From contig NC_091248.1 in assembly GCF_042477335.2 (NCBI RefSeq), positions 115,844,501-115,908,500 on the forward strand: DNA of 64,000 bases, in the 5' to 3' direction. The translations under genes and the position numbers were made by a program. Positions 1 to 9,646 of the stretch are shown here, piece by piece. This DNA comes from Ovis canadensis. Taxonomy: Eukaryota > Chordata > Mammalia > Artiodactyla > Bovidae. Position 1 is the first letter of the stretch. Each line of letters opens with the position of its first letter. The notes below the pieces were generated by a model. The model saw only the letters and a program-made list of their open reading frames with translations, did no database searches and was not told the DNA's origin.

Positions 1-805
1 CGCACCCCGTGAGGCAGACTGTGACTGTCCAGCACCCCCAGAAGTCTTAGCAAAGGAGCCTGCTTGCAGTTAGGTAAGTAAAGTCTCTCCGGGTCTGCAA
101 TTGCCCCTTTCCAGTCCTTACGGCTCTGGCTGCCTGTCCCCGGCGGGGAATGGTCTGCAGCCGGCTTTTTCCGCTCCGTCCTTTGTTCTGTGCTCAGTCC
201 TGGCGGTGTCTTATGTTCGAGCTTTTCGCGTGGTAGCTATCCCACAGTCTGGTTTGCTAGCCCAAGTTAGGTCGTTCTGGTTGCGCGTGGGGCGTTCCTG
301 CCCGATTCTTGCAAAGCTCTGCAGCCCGCGCCTCCCGCGCGTCCCTGCCCTGCCCCCACTTCCCAATGGCGGATGCAGGCGTCTGTGCTGCTTTTCTGCT
401 GGGGGAGTTACTGGTGGGCTTGTAATCTCTTGGTTTTAATTATTTATCTATTTTTCCTTCCTGTTATGTTGCCCTCTGTGTTTCCAAGGCTCGCCACAGA
501 CTCGGCAGGGAGAGTGTTTCCTGGTGTTTGGAAACCTCTCTTCTTAAAATTCCCTTCCCGGGACGGGCTTCCCTTCCCGGGACGGAGCTCCCTCCCCACC
601 TCCTTTGTCTCCTTTTTCGTCTTTTATATTTTTTCCTACCTGTTTTTGAAGACAATGGTCTGCTTTTCTGGTTGCCTGATGTCCTCTGCCAGCCTACAGA
701 AGTTGTTTTGTGGAGTTTGCTCGGCGTTGAAATGTTCTTTTGAGGAATTTGTGAGGGAGAACGTGATCTTCCCGTCCTATTCCTCCGCCATCTTTTTCTG
801 TCCGC
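1..805 (-). mobile_element. L1-BT LINE, 5' UTR (antisense, cut by window edge)
   Basis: Read on the minus strand, this stretch starts near 805 with the ATGGCGGAGGAATAGGACGG-type L1-BT 5' end and runs through a GC-rich 5' UTR (CpG-rich at 100-360). The rest of the element lies left of the window, so it may be full length. A tandem duplication of about 20 bp (TTCCCGGGACGG core) sits at 549-590. Open frames here on either strand are UTR noise. The 5' junction abuts Tigger transposase sequence at about 806, so this L1 inserted into the older DNA transposon. Family recognition is from memory of the bovine L1 promoter. Confidence 0.8.
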
Positions 806-2187
806 AAAGTAAATTTTTTTATGGCTTTGTAGATGTTAGCGTCCTTCCAGAATTGTCTCAAGGTGGTTCCTTATTGGTCACTCACCTTTACTGCCTGGCA
901 AAAAGTGTGACATAAATCATATTTCTTGAAAGTCACTATAACTCCCTCACTGCTAGGTTCGATGAGTGACATAGTATTTTGCGGCAGATGCACTACTGTG
1001 ATGTTGAGTAAAAGTTGTCCACGAATGGGGGGGGGGGGTGGCCCCGAGTATCATCGAGTAGCAAGACTGTTGAATGGGATATCCTTCTCCAGGCAATACT
1101 TCTCTACCTCTAGGATAAAGAAGTGGAAAAACCAGTCCTGGAATATGGTCTGTGAAACCCAGATTCTTGGGCTTCCCCAGTGGTTTAGTGGGATATGCTC
1201 CAACCAGTGCAGGAGATGCGGGTTCAATCCCTGATCCGGGAAGAGCCCCTGGAGATGGAAATGGCAGCCCACTCCAGTATCCTTGCCTGGGAAATCCCAT
1301 GGACAGAGGAACCTAGCGGGCTACAGTCCATAGGGTCACAAAGAGTCAGACAGGACTTAGTGACTGAACAACAACCCAGGCTTTGGGATTACTCTTCCAC
1401 ACAACAGGAAGAGAGCCCCTGGCTATGTTTTTAAGGATTCTTGGGTTTTCTGGACAATAAATTATGAGAGGCTTAAGCTTCATATTTCCAGAAGCATTGC
1501 CACCAAACAACAGAGTTAGCCTGTCCTTTGCTGCTTTATAGCCTGGCATCAACTTTTCATCCTTACCGATGTAACTTTTGTCTGGCTTCTGCTTCCAGTA
1601 TAGTCCTGTCTCATCCATGTTAAAAACCTGCTCAAATAAATACAGAGCTTCATCAATAATTTCTGAAAGCATTTCAGGAAATTCCTGGGAAGCTACTGTA
1701 TCTGCACTCGCTGCCTCACGACTTCCTTTCACATTGTGAAGGCTGGCTCTAGCCTTGAACTGATGAAACCAGCCAAGGCTGACATTAAAAGGTGCCCTCT
1801 CATTCTTCATCGTGTGTCTTCTCCAAGTCCTCATAAAGGCTTTCTGCTTTCTCTTGAGTCAGCATTAAGCTGAGTGGGACTGAACGCTGATGCTGATCCT
1901 GCCTCTATACACTGAGCAATTTCTCCATCTCCTCCCTCACTTTCCCATGCTTCTTTGATATCTTCATCATCAGGACAGCAGATTTCACATGTTCCATGAT
2001 CTTGTCCTTGTTCTTTAGAATGATGCTGATGGTTGAACGATTCGTGTTGTAAGAATGAGTGACCATCCTTATGCCTCGATCCACTCTCTCAATTATTTTC
2101 ACTTTTGTTTCCATCATTATTGTTTGACACTTTCCAGTAGTCCCAGCTATATCACTGCTGCTTTTACGCTTGCTTCTGGACACCCTG
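806..2187 (-). pseudogene. Tigger transposase pseudogene (TIGD1-like)
   Basis: There are three pieces in order on the minus strand. 2183-1905 is the N-terminal CENP-B/psq-type helix-turn-helix region (METKVKIIERV and ILKNKDKIMEHVKSA). 1834-1376 is the catalytic core, with the first acidic motif in FNMDETGLYW and the downstream block LTLLFGGNASG/LKPLIIY. 1168-806 is the C-terminal part resumed beyond the SINE (FQDWFFHFF, EVEKYCLEKDIPFN). The second catalytic block, normally DNAPGHP, reads DDTRGHP next to a G-run (1027-1038) that shifts the frame, and further stops follow. Frameshifts also separate the first two pieces, so it cannot encode a transposase. It is a fossil transposon gene, not a host TIGD gene. 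Confidence 0.8.
1169..1375 (+). mobile_element. Bov-tA SINE
   Basis: Complete tRNA-type bovid SINE: GGGCTTCCCC start, GGTTCAATCC B-box-like motif, the GGAAATGGCAGCCCACTCCAG body and the tail AAAGAGTCAGACAGGACTTAG. A short direct repeat (AACCCAG) occurs before and after it. It splits the Tigger transposase. Confidence 0.9.
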
Positions 2188-2255
2188 GGTTTGAAATAAA
2201 GACACTAATGTACTCTATACAGTACTGTACAGTAAAATACACAAAAGCACAATCA

Positions 2256-2454
2256 GGGACTTCCCTGGAAGTCCAGTGGTTAAGAATCCGCCTTCCAATA
2301 CAGAGGACTCAAGTTCGATCCCTGGTCAGGGAACTAAGATCCCATATGCTTCAGGGCAGGCCAGCACGCCACAGCTACTGAGCCCACGTGCCCCAACTAT
2401 AGAGAAGCTCACACACCACAACTAAGACATGACACAGCTAAAAATATATTTAAA
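2256..2454 (+). mobile_element. CHR-2-type tRNA SINE
   Basis: Starts GGGACTTCCCTGGAAGTCCA, carries GTTCGATCCCTGGTCAGGGAA and ends in an A-rich AAAAATATATTTAAA tail. This matches the older cetartiodactyl CHR-2/SINE2 family rather than Bov-tA. The body is shortened and diverged. Confidence 0.75.
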
Positions 2455-2473
2455 CACGCACACACACACACCC
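2455..2473. repeat. (CA)n microsatellite
   Basis: Short CA run at the A-rich end of the preceding SINE. Confidence 0.9.
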
Positions 2474-2475
2474 AG

Positions 2476-3100
2476 GCCTTGGTGCCAAAGCTCTAGGAGA
2501 GCTCACACTACACTGATGAATATTCCCTGTTACCTCCATTACCTTATTCCCACAGTGAGCCACAGCTTCCCCCTGCCTTCCCCAGGAGATGCTCCAAGAC
2601 CAGCAGGTAGGTCTGGCTCAGCCTCCTATGGAGTCACTGCTCTGCCCTGTGTCCCAGGGTGCATGAGACACTGTGTGCACCTGCCAGAGGTGACTTGTCT
2701 CTTTCCCCCAGTTCTGTGGAGTTCCTACTATAAAGCCCCGCTGGCCTGCCAAGTCAATAGCTCTGGGGGTTCCTCCTTCTGATGCCAGACCTCCAGGGTG
2801 GGGAGTCTGCTATGGGGCTTAAAACTCTCATTCCTCTTTGAGAACTTCTGTGATATAATTATTTCTCCCCAGTTTGTGGATCACCCATTTGAAGAGGTAT
2901 GGAATTTGATTATATCATGACTTCACCCCTCCTACCGTCTCACTGTGGTGTCTTCTTTATGTCTTTAGATGTAGAATATTTGGGGACAGTTTTCAGTCTT
3001 TTTATTGATGGTTGTTCAGCAGTTGTGATTTTGGTGTGCTTGTGAGAAGAAGTGAGCTGGAGTCCTCCTACTCTGCTACCTTGTCTAAGAAATCCAGCCA
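2476..3100 (-). mobile_element. Old L1, 5' UTR fragment (antisense)
   Basis: Diverged from, but collinear with, 13130-13745 in this window. Shared landmarks are CTCTCATTCCT...AGAACTTCT, the GTGGATCA/GTGGGTCAACCACC segment, ATTTGATTA and the final AGTCTTTTTATTGATGG...TTGTGATTTTGGT block. The second copy continues into L1 ORF1 sequence, so this one is called by association. Confidence 0.6.
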
Positions 3101-3120
3101 CTTTTTAAAAAATCTATAGT

Positions 3121-3262
3121 GGGGACTTCCTGTGATTAAGGCAGTGATTAAGACTTCACACTTCCAGTGTAGGAGCTGCATGTTCGATCTCTAGCTGGGG
3201 AACTAAGGTACCATGCGCCTTGTGGCATGACAAAAAAAAAAAAAAAAAAACAACAACAAACC
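3121..3262 (+). mobile_element. CHR-2-type tRNA SINE with poly(A)
   Basis: GGGGACTTCCTGTG start, GTTCGATCTCTAGCTGGGGAAC B-box region, then a run of about 20 A (3231-3250) followed by CAACAACAA. Shortened relative to the copy at 2256. Confidence 0.75.
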
Positions 3263-3394
3263 AGCAGCAGCTTTTGAAGGACTCTATAGCTATTTTGTGA
3301 AGAAGCAGGGAAGGATGATGAAACCCTTTATGTGCAAGCATTTGTGCCATCACATCAGGGAAAGTAAGAAAGGAGGCGGCATAAGAGTGAGAAT

Positions 3395-3909
3395 GTTGTT
3401 GTTCAGTCGCCAAGTCACGTCCGACTCTTTGCAACCCCATTGACGACAGCACACCAGGCTTCCCTGTCCTTCACTATCTCCCAGAGTTTGCCCAAGTTCA
3501 TGTCCATTGAGTTGCTAATACCATGCAACCATCTCATCCTGTGTCGTCCCCTTCTCCTCTTGCCCTCAATCTTTCCCAGCATCAGAGTCTTTTTCAATGA
3601 GTTGGCTCTTCGTACAAGGTGGCCAAAGTATTGGGCTTCAGCATCAGCCCTTCCAATGAATATTCAGGGTTATTTCTTCTAGGACTGACTGATTTGTTCT
3701 CCTTGCTTTGTTCAAAAGCATTAATTCTTCAGCGCTCTGCCTTCTTTACTTACTTTCAGCTCTCTCATCTGTACATGACTACTGGAAAGACCATAGCCTT
3801 GACTATATGGACCTTTGTCAGCAAAGTGATGTCTTTGCTCTTTAACACACTGTCTAGGTTTGTCATAGCTTTCCTGCCAAGAAGCAATTGTCTTCTAATT
3901 TCATGGCTG
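3395..3909 (-). mobile_element. BovB (RTE) LINE 3' end
   Basis: Antisense BovB 3' terminus, from GTTGTTCAGTCGCCAAGTC through TCGTCCCCTTCTCCTCTTG to TTCATGGCTG. It contains the C-terminal codons of the reverse-transcriptase ORF with stops and shifts. It is 5'-truncated and dead. Confidence 0.9.
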
Positions 3910-4179
3910 AAATGTTGCTTCAAACTGTAACACCTCTGGTTGAGCTAGCTGCCCCAGGCTCTTACACCCACATATTCATCCCTTCTGCCACCTTCCATTC
4001 CTTTCCAGCCCCAGTTCCTGGCATGGGCACTCAGGACTGTCTCTCCTTACTGGGAAAAATTTAAAAATGCGGTGTTAATTTCTGGGGCACAGGACTTAGT
4101 CTGGTATCACCATCTACGACCCAAGAGGGCACCCAGGAGCCACTCCCAGGGCAGGGCAATTTTCTTCACTGTTATCTCA
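3910..4179. other. No recognised feature
   Basis: About 270 bases between the BovB end and the first retroviral sequence. Nothing recognisable; possibly decayed 5' part of the adjacent ERV. Confidence 0.5.
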
Positions 4180-4288
4180 TATAGGGGACAAAATGCAAAT
4201 AATCAGCCAGCTGGGTTTCTCAGACTTTAATTGAATCTTTAATTTAAATCTTCCTTTATAGGAAGGATCCTCTAAAACTGAAGTCCAT

Positions 4289-4627
4289 TTGGCAGCATCC
4301 ACAGCTGAACCAAACTGGGACCCCAGTGAAGGAAGAATGCCCTTACTAGAGCACCCCCTATTCATGAATCTCGGCAGATCTTTGAAAGGGGGGACCAAAG
4401 CAAAAGCATTTGAACATAATTCAAGAAATTCAGTAAAAAAAAGAAATCAAAATCTTTCTGAATTTTTCAAAAGAACTTATCAGGCCTACAGATGTCATAC
4501 TAATATAGATCCTGAAGCCCTTGAAAATATTAGAATGGTAAATTTGACCTTTCAGGCGGCAAAGTGCCTTAGAAGTCAGGAGAAATTGCAAAATTTAGAT
4601 GCTGCCTTTATAATGAACCCTTCTTAA
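4289..4627 (+). pseudogene. ERV gag capsid remnant
   Basis: A 112-codon open stretch resembles the C-terminal half of a gammaretroviral capsid: a hydrophobic/charged helix pattern around FFKRTYQAY, an acidic DPEALEN turn and an NLTFQAAKCLRS helix. A stop follows at 4625-4627. In the next frame the sequence continues into a nucleocapsid-like segment, where CAYCKEGEHW (about 4770-4800) is the start of a zinc knuckle whose last cysteine is absent. The call rests on pattern resemblance, not on a database search. No upstream matrix domain was identified. Confidence 0.55.
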
Positions 4628-4889
4628 TGGGTAGATGTTGCTTTTAAAGTGTTCAATAGGGGAGAAAAAAAAAAAACAGAAAAAAGAAAATGCCCCCTTT
4701 TTTGGCAGCAACATTGGGTTTCCCAGAGGGCAGGAAACCCAAAGAGAGGTAAACCACTATGGGAAAGGAACAATGTGCTTACTGTAAGGAGGGAGAACAT
4801 TGGAAAACAGTCAGAGAGGAACACTCTGATGAATGAAGAGGCCCAGGGTATGCCTTGGACTTGAGATATCTAATTTCCCACAGTAGCCC

Positions 4890-5000
4890 TGGGTAAAACT
4901 GACAATGGGGAATGAGCTGATTAACTTTCCTGTAGATCTCACCTTGAAGTTTTACAGCAGAACAGCTTGACATCAGAGTCCCACCAGAACATGCTTTAAG
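4890..5000 (+). pseudogene. ERV protease remnant
   Basis: Right after the gag remnant, a frame reads PWVKLTMGNELINFPVDL. This is the beta-strand run that precedes the active-site aspartate in retroviral proteases. The residues after the aspartate no longer fit a DTG active site and the frame breaks, so the enzyme is dead. Its position just after a zinc-knuckle remnant supports the call. Confidence 0.45.
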
Positions 5001-5433
5001 CCTATAGATGGCGTGCATGAAAACCCCAGGAAAGGAGACGGAGCTTCCCCCCACCAGCTCCCAGGTCTACAGAAAGGGAAGACCGGAAGTGTACTAATGG
5101 TATCCCAGGGAAGGCCAAAAACACAGGGCCACTGTGCATCCCATTGAAAGGGACACTGGGACACTAATCTAAAACAATATATTCTGAGGCAAGAGAATTA
5201 CTTCTTCCACAGATTGACTTGTCAAAATAGCAGCTGGAGTATTCAGAAAAGGACCAAGAGAGGGCCAAAGAGTAAGGATACACCTTGGACACTGTTACCG
5301 CACGTTCATAACAGAATCATACATTAAAAATGAACAGCTCTAAAATATGTCAAGAGACTAATTTTACCTGGGTTAAGGCCTTGCAAGTTCCCCTGCTATG
5401 GATCAGTGGCTTCCAGAAGCAGGCCTAAATTAA

Positions 5434-5643
5434 GCTCCTTTAAAATACTGTAGGCTGTTCCAGGTGTTAGTCCAGGTGGGAGAATCTATAAATGCTCTAA
5501 AAGACCTAGCAATTATCAATTATGCTAAAACTTTGGGTGCCATAATAGCCTCTGTTCATGAGTTTGCCTCCAACAGGTCAGTCTATCCAATTGAAGTAGA
5601 TGGTAATTTCATTGTAGCTGAAGTGTCAACCAATTTTGTTTAA
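5434..5643 (+). pseudogene. Unidentified open segment inside ERV remnant
   Basis: About 69 codons stay open in one frame up to a TAA at 5641-5643, and the same frame is readable, with stops, for another 180 bases. It includes the stretch DLAIINYAKTLGAIIASVHE. I do not recognise the protein. Its place between the protease remnant and the LTR suggests pol or env ancestry, but no diagnostic motif (YxDD, CWxC, CX6CC) is visible. Confidence 0.3.
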
Positions 5644-5854
5644 TTTTGTCCGAATACATTTGGACTGGAACCAAAACCCCAAGTTCAATTACAAATAAGA
5701 CAAAGTGCTAAGTGGTTTTATCAGGTTCAAATAGTTATAGATAAAAAATGACTGGCTAAAGAGTCTAAGGAATATTTGTTGCCTCAATTCAGTAGGAATG
5801 AGCCAGAAAAGTCTTCATCCCTTTTCCCTATAAGATTGTGAAATGGATATAGAC

Positions 5855-6289
5855 TGTGGGGAATTGTAATAGAGAAGAAACTTTGTATTTTACTACAAGT
5901 AAGTCACGAAAGGAATGTTGCCTATAAGCTTAAATTACACATCTTAATCTTTGGGAACCCTGCCTCCTAGGTAATGAGCATTAAGCTAAAATACCTTTGG
6001 TTTAGCTCACTGGAAACATCCTGACAAGGCCCACCTGCGAATGACTGCCGGGAGACAGAAATTAGCACATCCCCTCTGCAGGCCGACCTGAGCCAGGAAA
6101 GGTTTGACTTTACTCCCTCCCCTTTTGGTATAAAAGAAGCCTGACTTCTAACTCAGGCAGATGGTTCTTTGGGACACTAGTACACCATCTTCTCTTTACT
6201 TTTTAAGTAAAGTCACTATTTCTTGCCCTTGTCTCTCGATTTATTCGTCTATAGTGTGGTGGGCAGTATTATCTTGGACTTGGTAACAG
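5855..6289 (+). repeat. LTR of old ERV (3' LTR)
   Basis: Bounded by TGTGGGGAATTG and CTTGGTAACA. It contains a TATA box (TATAAAAG, 6129-6136), an AGTAAA possible poly(A) signal about 70 bases downstream, and a U5-like T/C-rich segment. Retroviral sequence lies upstream and none downstream, which makes it the 3' LTR. A matching 5' LTR is not in the window. Confidence 0.65.
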
Positions 6290-6681
6290 TGACAGAAACC
6301 ACCCAAAACCCAGTGGCATTTACATGCTTATGTTTATGCAGTTTAGACCAGGCTTGTCAGGCCAGTTCTACTCTGCATTATGCTGGGACTAGAGCATCCA
6401 AGAAGTCTTCTTCAAATACATATCTGACAGATGCCTCAGCTTGGGAGGTTATTCATATCTCTTCTTTCTGCACACCTCCCCATGTGGCAAACTTGGGATT
6501 TGTTAAAATGGTGCTGAGTTTCCAGAAGGAGGAGACCAAGGGGACAAACCCAAAGTGCAAGTGCCTCCTATCAAACCAGCACTTAGTTCACATCTGCAAA
6601 CGTCCCATCAGCAAGAGGAACAAATCCAGAGTTAATGCTGGAAGGGACTATAGAGGACATTCATAGCAGAGAGCAGGGTTC
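6290..6681 (+). repeat. Old mammalian interspersed repeat, family not named
   Basis: The segment AAAACCCAGTGGCATTTACA...CAGTTTAGACCAGGC...GGGACTAGAGCATCCAAGA has the look of a widespread old mammalian repeat. I will not assign a family without a search. The open frame across 6223-6666 is therefore not treated as a gene. Confidence 0.4.
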
Positions 6682-7628
6682 TCTGGGGCCAAAAGGAACA
6701 GTCAGCCAGAGACACCAACATGAGATTTCTGGTTCAAACAACTAGTACTGGTGAGTACACTAGAACAGCTTCTGACCCAGGCTCTTACAACCTATGTTTT
6801 GTTCCTTGAAAGTGAAAAAAAAAAACAAAAAACAAAAAATACAACAGAACTAAAGTCTGAGAAATCCATATTTACTGTGTGGACCTATTCTATCAAATGA
6901 CTAGTTCATTATTCTAGTATAAACTGCAGGGATGACATTTAACACTTGTTGCTCAGCCAACTTTTACTCCCTAGTTCTTTTTAAATAAGATAAATAGAAT
7001 GGAAAATATGAGCTGATTTGGGTTAGACCTAGAAAATTCCATTCCTTCAGTATCACCCTTCTCCTGACAGCTTAAATGGCTATTTCACATCTGGTGATTA
7101 AGAATGTAGTTTTCACCAGAGGCTACTGCTGATGGAGTTCAGACTCTTGCTTCTGATTGTCTCTGTCAGAGGAATGAGTATCTTAGGCAGACAGGGAAGC
7201 TGTAACCTCTTCCTGCAGTAAACCAACAGCTCACTGAGCTGGCACCAACTGCTTCCATCGATTTTTCTATACAGATAATTGAAAATGGCTCATATGCTGC
7301 TATTTCATGCCCATCATCAGTGACAAGGAAAAGGCCTTAATTTCTGTGACTGTATCATGGTTCTCGTTGCAAACCTTAGATGTGAACTGAAGAAGCACTT
7401 TCCTTTCTGTGGAAGCACCCCTCCCCTACAAGTACCCCACCTCCAAAACAAACAAAAAACAAAACACCAAAATTCAGAGGAACCAGGCCAGTTTCAGAAC
7501 TGAGATGAACAGTTATGGATGGGGGAAATTCACAGAGGCTTCAAGCAGTGGGAATAAACAGAGAAACTGAAAACGAACTTACGAGGATGTGGAGCATGTG
7601 TTGAATATCACTGCAACTTAAGCCTTGT
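6682..7628. other. No recognised feature
   Basis: Unique-looking sequence with an A-rich patch at 6819-6842. No exon, RNA gene or repeat was recognised. Confidence 0.5.
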
Positions 7629-7827
7629 CATGCATGCTTAGTTGCTGCAGTCGTGTCCGACTCTTTGTGATTCTGTGGACTGCAGCCTACCAGGCTCCTC
7701 TGTCCATGGGGATTCTCCAGGCAAAGAATACTGGAGTGGGTTGCCATTTCATCCTCCAGGGAATCCTCCCAACCCAGGGATTGAATCTGGATCACAAAGA
7801 GTCAGACAGCGCCACCTGGGAAGTGCC
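7629..7827 (-). mobile_element. Bov-tA SINE (rearranged)
   Basis: Antisense SINE: GTGTCCGACTCTTTGTGATTC, then the body AATACTGGAGTGGGTTGCCA and CACCTGGGAAG at the head. A piece CACAAAGAGTCAGACA (7795-7810) lies where the tRNA promoter box should be and reads in the opposite sense, so the copy is internally rearranged or chimeric. Confidence 0.8.
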
Positions 7828-8162
7828 AAATATTGTCTTAGGTTTTAAAATTATGAAAGAATCTTCAAAAGTTTGGTCAATATAATGTCTAAGTTTAAAA
7901 CTTTGGTGGCTTTCAGAAAAATGAAGATAGTTTAAAAACAGGTAAATTTAAAAAAAAAAACAAATTAATTCAAAGACCAAAACTAAATGTTAATACTCAC
8001 TGTGTGATATGCACGCATTTCCAAAGGAAGAACACAGCAGATTCCTCTTAAACAGGCAATGCACACTGACTGACGTACTATGGAACAAGACCAGAGGTCA
8101 AGCTGATGGAATTTTTTGCCTTATTAATTTCAAACTTTTTTTTTAACTTTTCTTTTAAATTC
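7828..8162. other. No recognised feature
   Basis: AT-rich, with a short A-run at 7950. Nothing supported. Confidence 0.5.
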
Positions 8163-8343
8163 CCAGGTAGCTCAGATGGTAAATAATCTGCCTGCAATGC
8201 AGGAGACCTGGGTTCGTTTTCTGGGTCGGGAAGATCAGCTGGAGAAGGCAATGGCAATCCACTCCAGTATTCTTGCCTGGAGAATTCCATGGACAGACCA
8301 CGCGGCCGCAGAGTTGGACACAACTGAGCAACTAACACTACAC
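8163..8343 (+). mobile_element. Bov-tA SINE
   Basis: CAGGTAGCTCAGATGGTAAA head, GGAGACCTGGGTTCG box, GGAGAAGGCAATGGCAATCC body and GAGTTGGACACAACTGAGCAA tail. The middle of the tail is replaced by a CG-rich GACCACGCGGCCGCAGAG segment. Confidence 0.9.
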
Positions 8344-8386
8344 TTGATTTACAATATTGTGTTAGTCTCACATACTAATAAAGTCT

Positions 8387-9646
8387 AGCTTGGAGAATTC
8401 TGAACATCACTTTGTGACCATATGAAGTGAGTGCAATTGTGTGGCAGTTTGAACATTATTTGGCATTGCTTTTCTTTGGGATTGGAATGAAACTGACTTT
8501 TTCCAGTCCTGTGGCCACTGCTGAGGCTTCCAAATGTGCTGGCATATTGAGTGTAGCACTTCAACAGCATCATCTTTTAGGATTTGAAATAGCTCAGCTG
8601 GAATTCCATCACCTCCACATATGACTTCACATTCCAGGATGTCTGGCTTTAGGTGAGTGATCACACCATCATGATAATCGGAGTCATTAAGATCTTTTTA
8701 ATATAATTTTCCTGTGTATTCTTGCCACCTCTTCTCAGTATCTGCCTCTGTTAGATCCATATCATTTCTGTCTTTTATTGTGCCCGTCTTTGCATGACAT
8801 GTTCCCTTGGTATCTCTGATTTTCTAGAATAGATCACTAGTCTTTCCCATTCTATTGCTTTCCTCTATTTCTTTGCATTGTTCACTTAGGAAGACTTTTT
8901 GGTCTCTCCTTGATTTTCTTTTGAACTCTGCATTCAGATGGGTATATCTTTTCTTTTCTCCCTTGCCTTTTGCTTCTCTTCTTTTTTCAGCTATTTGTAA
9001 GGCCTCCTCAGACAAGCATTTTGCTTTTTTGCATTTCTTTTTCTTGAGGATGGTCTTCATCCCTGTCTCCTGTACAATGTCATGAACCTCCATCCTTAGT
9101 TCTTGAGGCACTTTATCTATCAAATCTAGTCGCTTAAATCTATTTCTCACTTCCACTGTATAATCATAAAGGATCTGATTTAGGTCATGCCTGAATGGTG
9201 TCGTGGTTTTCCCTACTTTCTTTAAGTTTGAATTTTGCAATAAGAAATTCATGATATGAGCCACAGTCAGCTCACACGCTGGTTTTTGCTGACTGTACAG
9301 AGCTTCTCCATCTTTGGCTGCAAAGGATATAACTGATCTGATTTCAGACCATCTGGTGATGTCCATGTATAAAGTCTTCTCTTGTGTTGTTGGAAGGAGG
9401 TGTTTGCTATGACTAATGTGTTCTCTTGGCAAAACTCTCTTAGCCTTTGCCCTGCTTCATTTTGTACTCCAAGGCCAAACTTATCTGTACTCCAGGTATC
9501 TCTTGACTTCCTACTTTTGCATTCTAATCCCCTATGACGATGAAAAGGACTTTTTTGGGTTTCTTTGGTGTTAGTTTTAGAAGGTCTTGTAGGTCTTCAA
9601 AGAACCGTTCAACTTCAGCTTCTTCAGCATTAGTGGTTGGAAATCC
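8387..9646 (-). mobile_element. BovB LINE internal part (antisense)
   Basis: The minus strand carries BovB coding sequence from the endonuclease/RT linker (202 open codons at 9432-8824, with a Lys/Arg-rich stretch) into the RT N-terminal part (8664-8407, GGDGIPAELFQILKDDAVEVL). It has no 3' end of its own and is followed head-to-head by a plus-strand BovB at 9647. Relative to that copy it lacks about 42 bases near 8623. Fossil, with stops between the segments. Confidence 0.85.

Larger units (their letters stand above)
806..2255 (-). mobile_element. Tigger1-like (pogo/Tc1) DNA transposon, interrupted
   Basis: The minus strand carries a decayed Tigger transposase (2187 down to about 806) plus non-coding Tigger sequence up to about 2255 (the TACTGTACAGTA palindrome region). 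It is interrupted by a Bov-tA SINE at 1169-1375, and its C-terminal end is cut by the L1 at 805. Order of events read from the nesting: Tigger first, then the SINE and the L1. Confidence 0.8.
4180..6289 (+). mobile_element. Old class I (gamma-like) ERV remnant with one LTR
   Basis: Order: gag capsid remnant (4289-4627), nucleocapsid and protease remnants (4628-5000), 855 bases of unassigned internal sequence, then an LTR (5855-6289). No 5' LTR, reverse transcriptase or integrase is recognisable. The reading frames are broken by several stops and shifts, so it is much older and more decayed than the provirus at 40453. Confidence 0.65.

Noticed and set aside
101..915. Long open frames (112 and 180 codons) on the plus strand
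   Set aside because: They lie in the antisense of the L1-BT 5' UTR, whose GC-rich start gives chance open frames; no domain or splice context.
4624..5164. Minus-strand frames across the old ERV
   Set aside because: Antisense shadows of gag/protease remnants; no independent support.
6223..6666. 147-codon open frame
   Set aside because: It begins inside the U5 of an LTR and runs into what looks like an old interspersed repeat; no recognisable protein.
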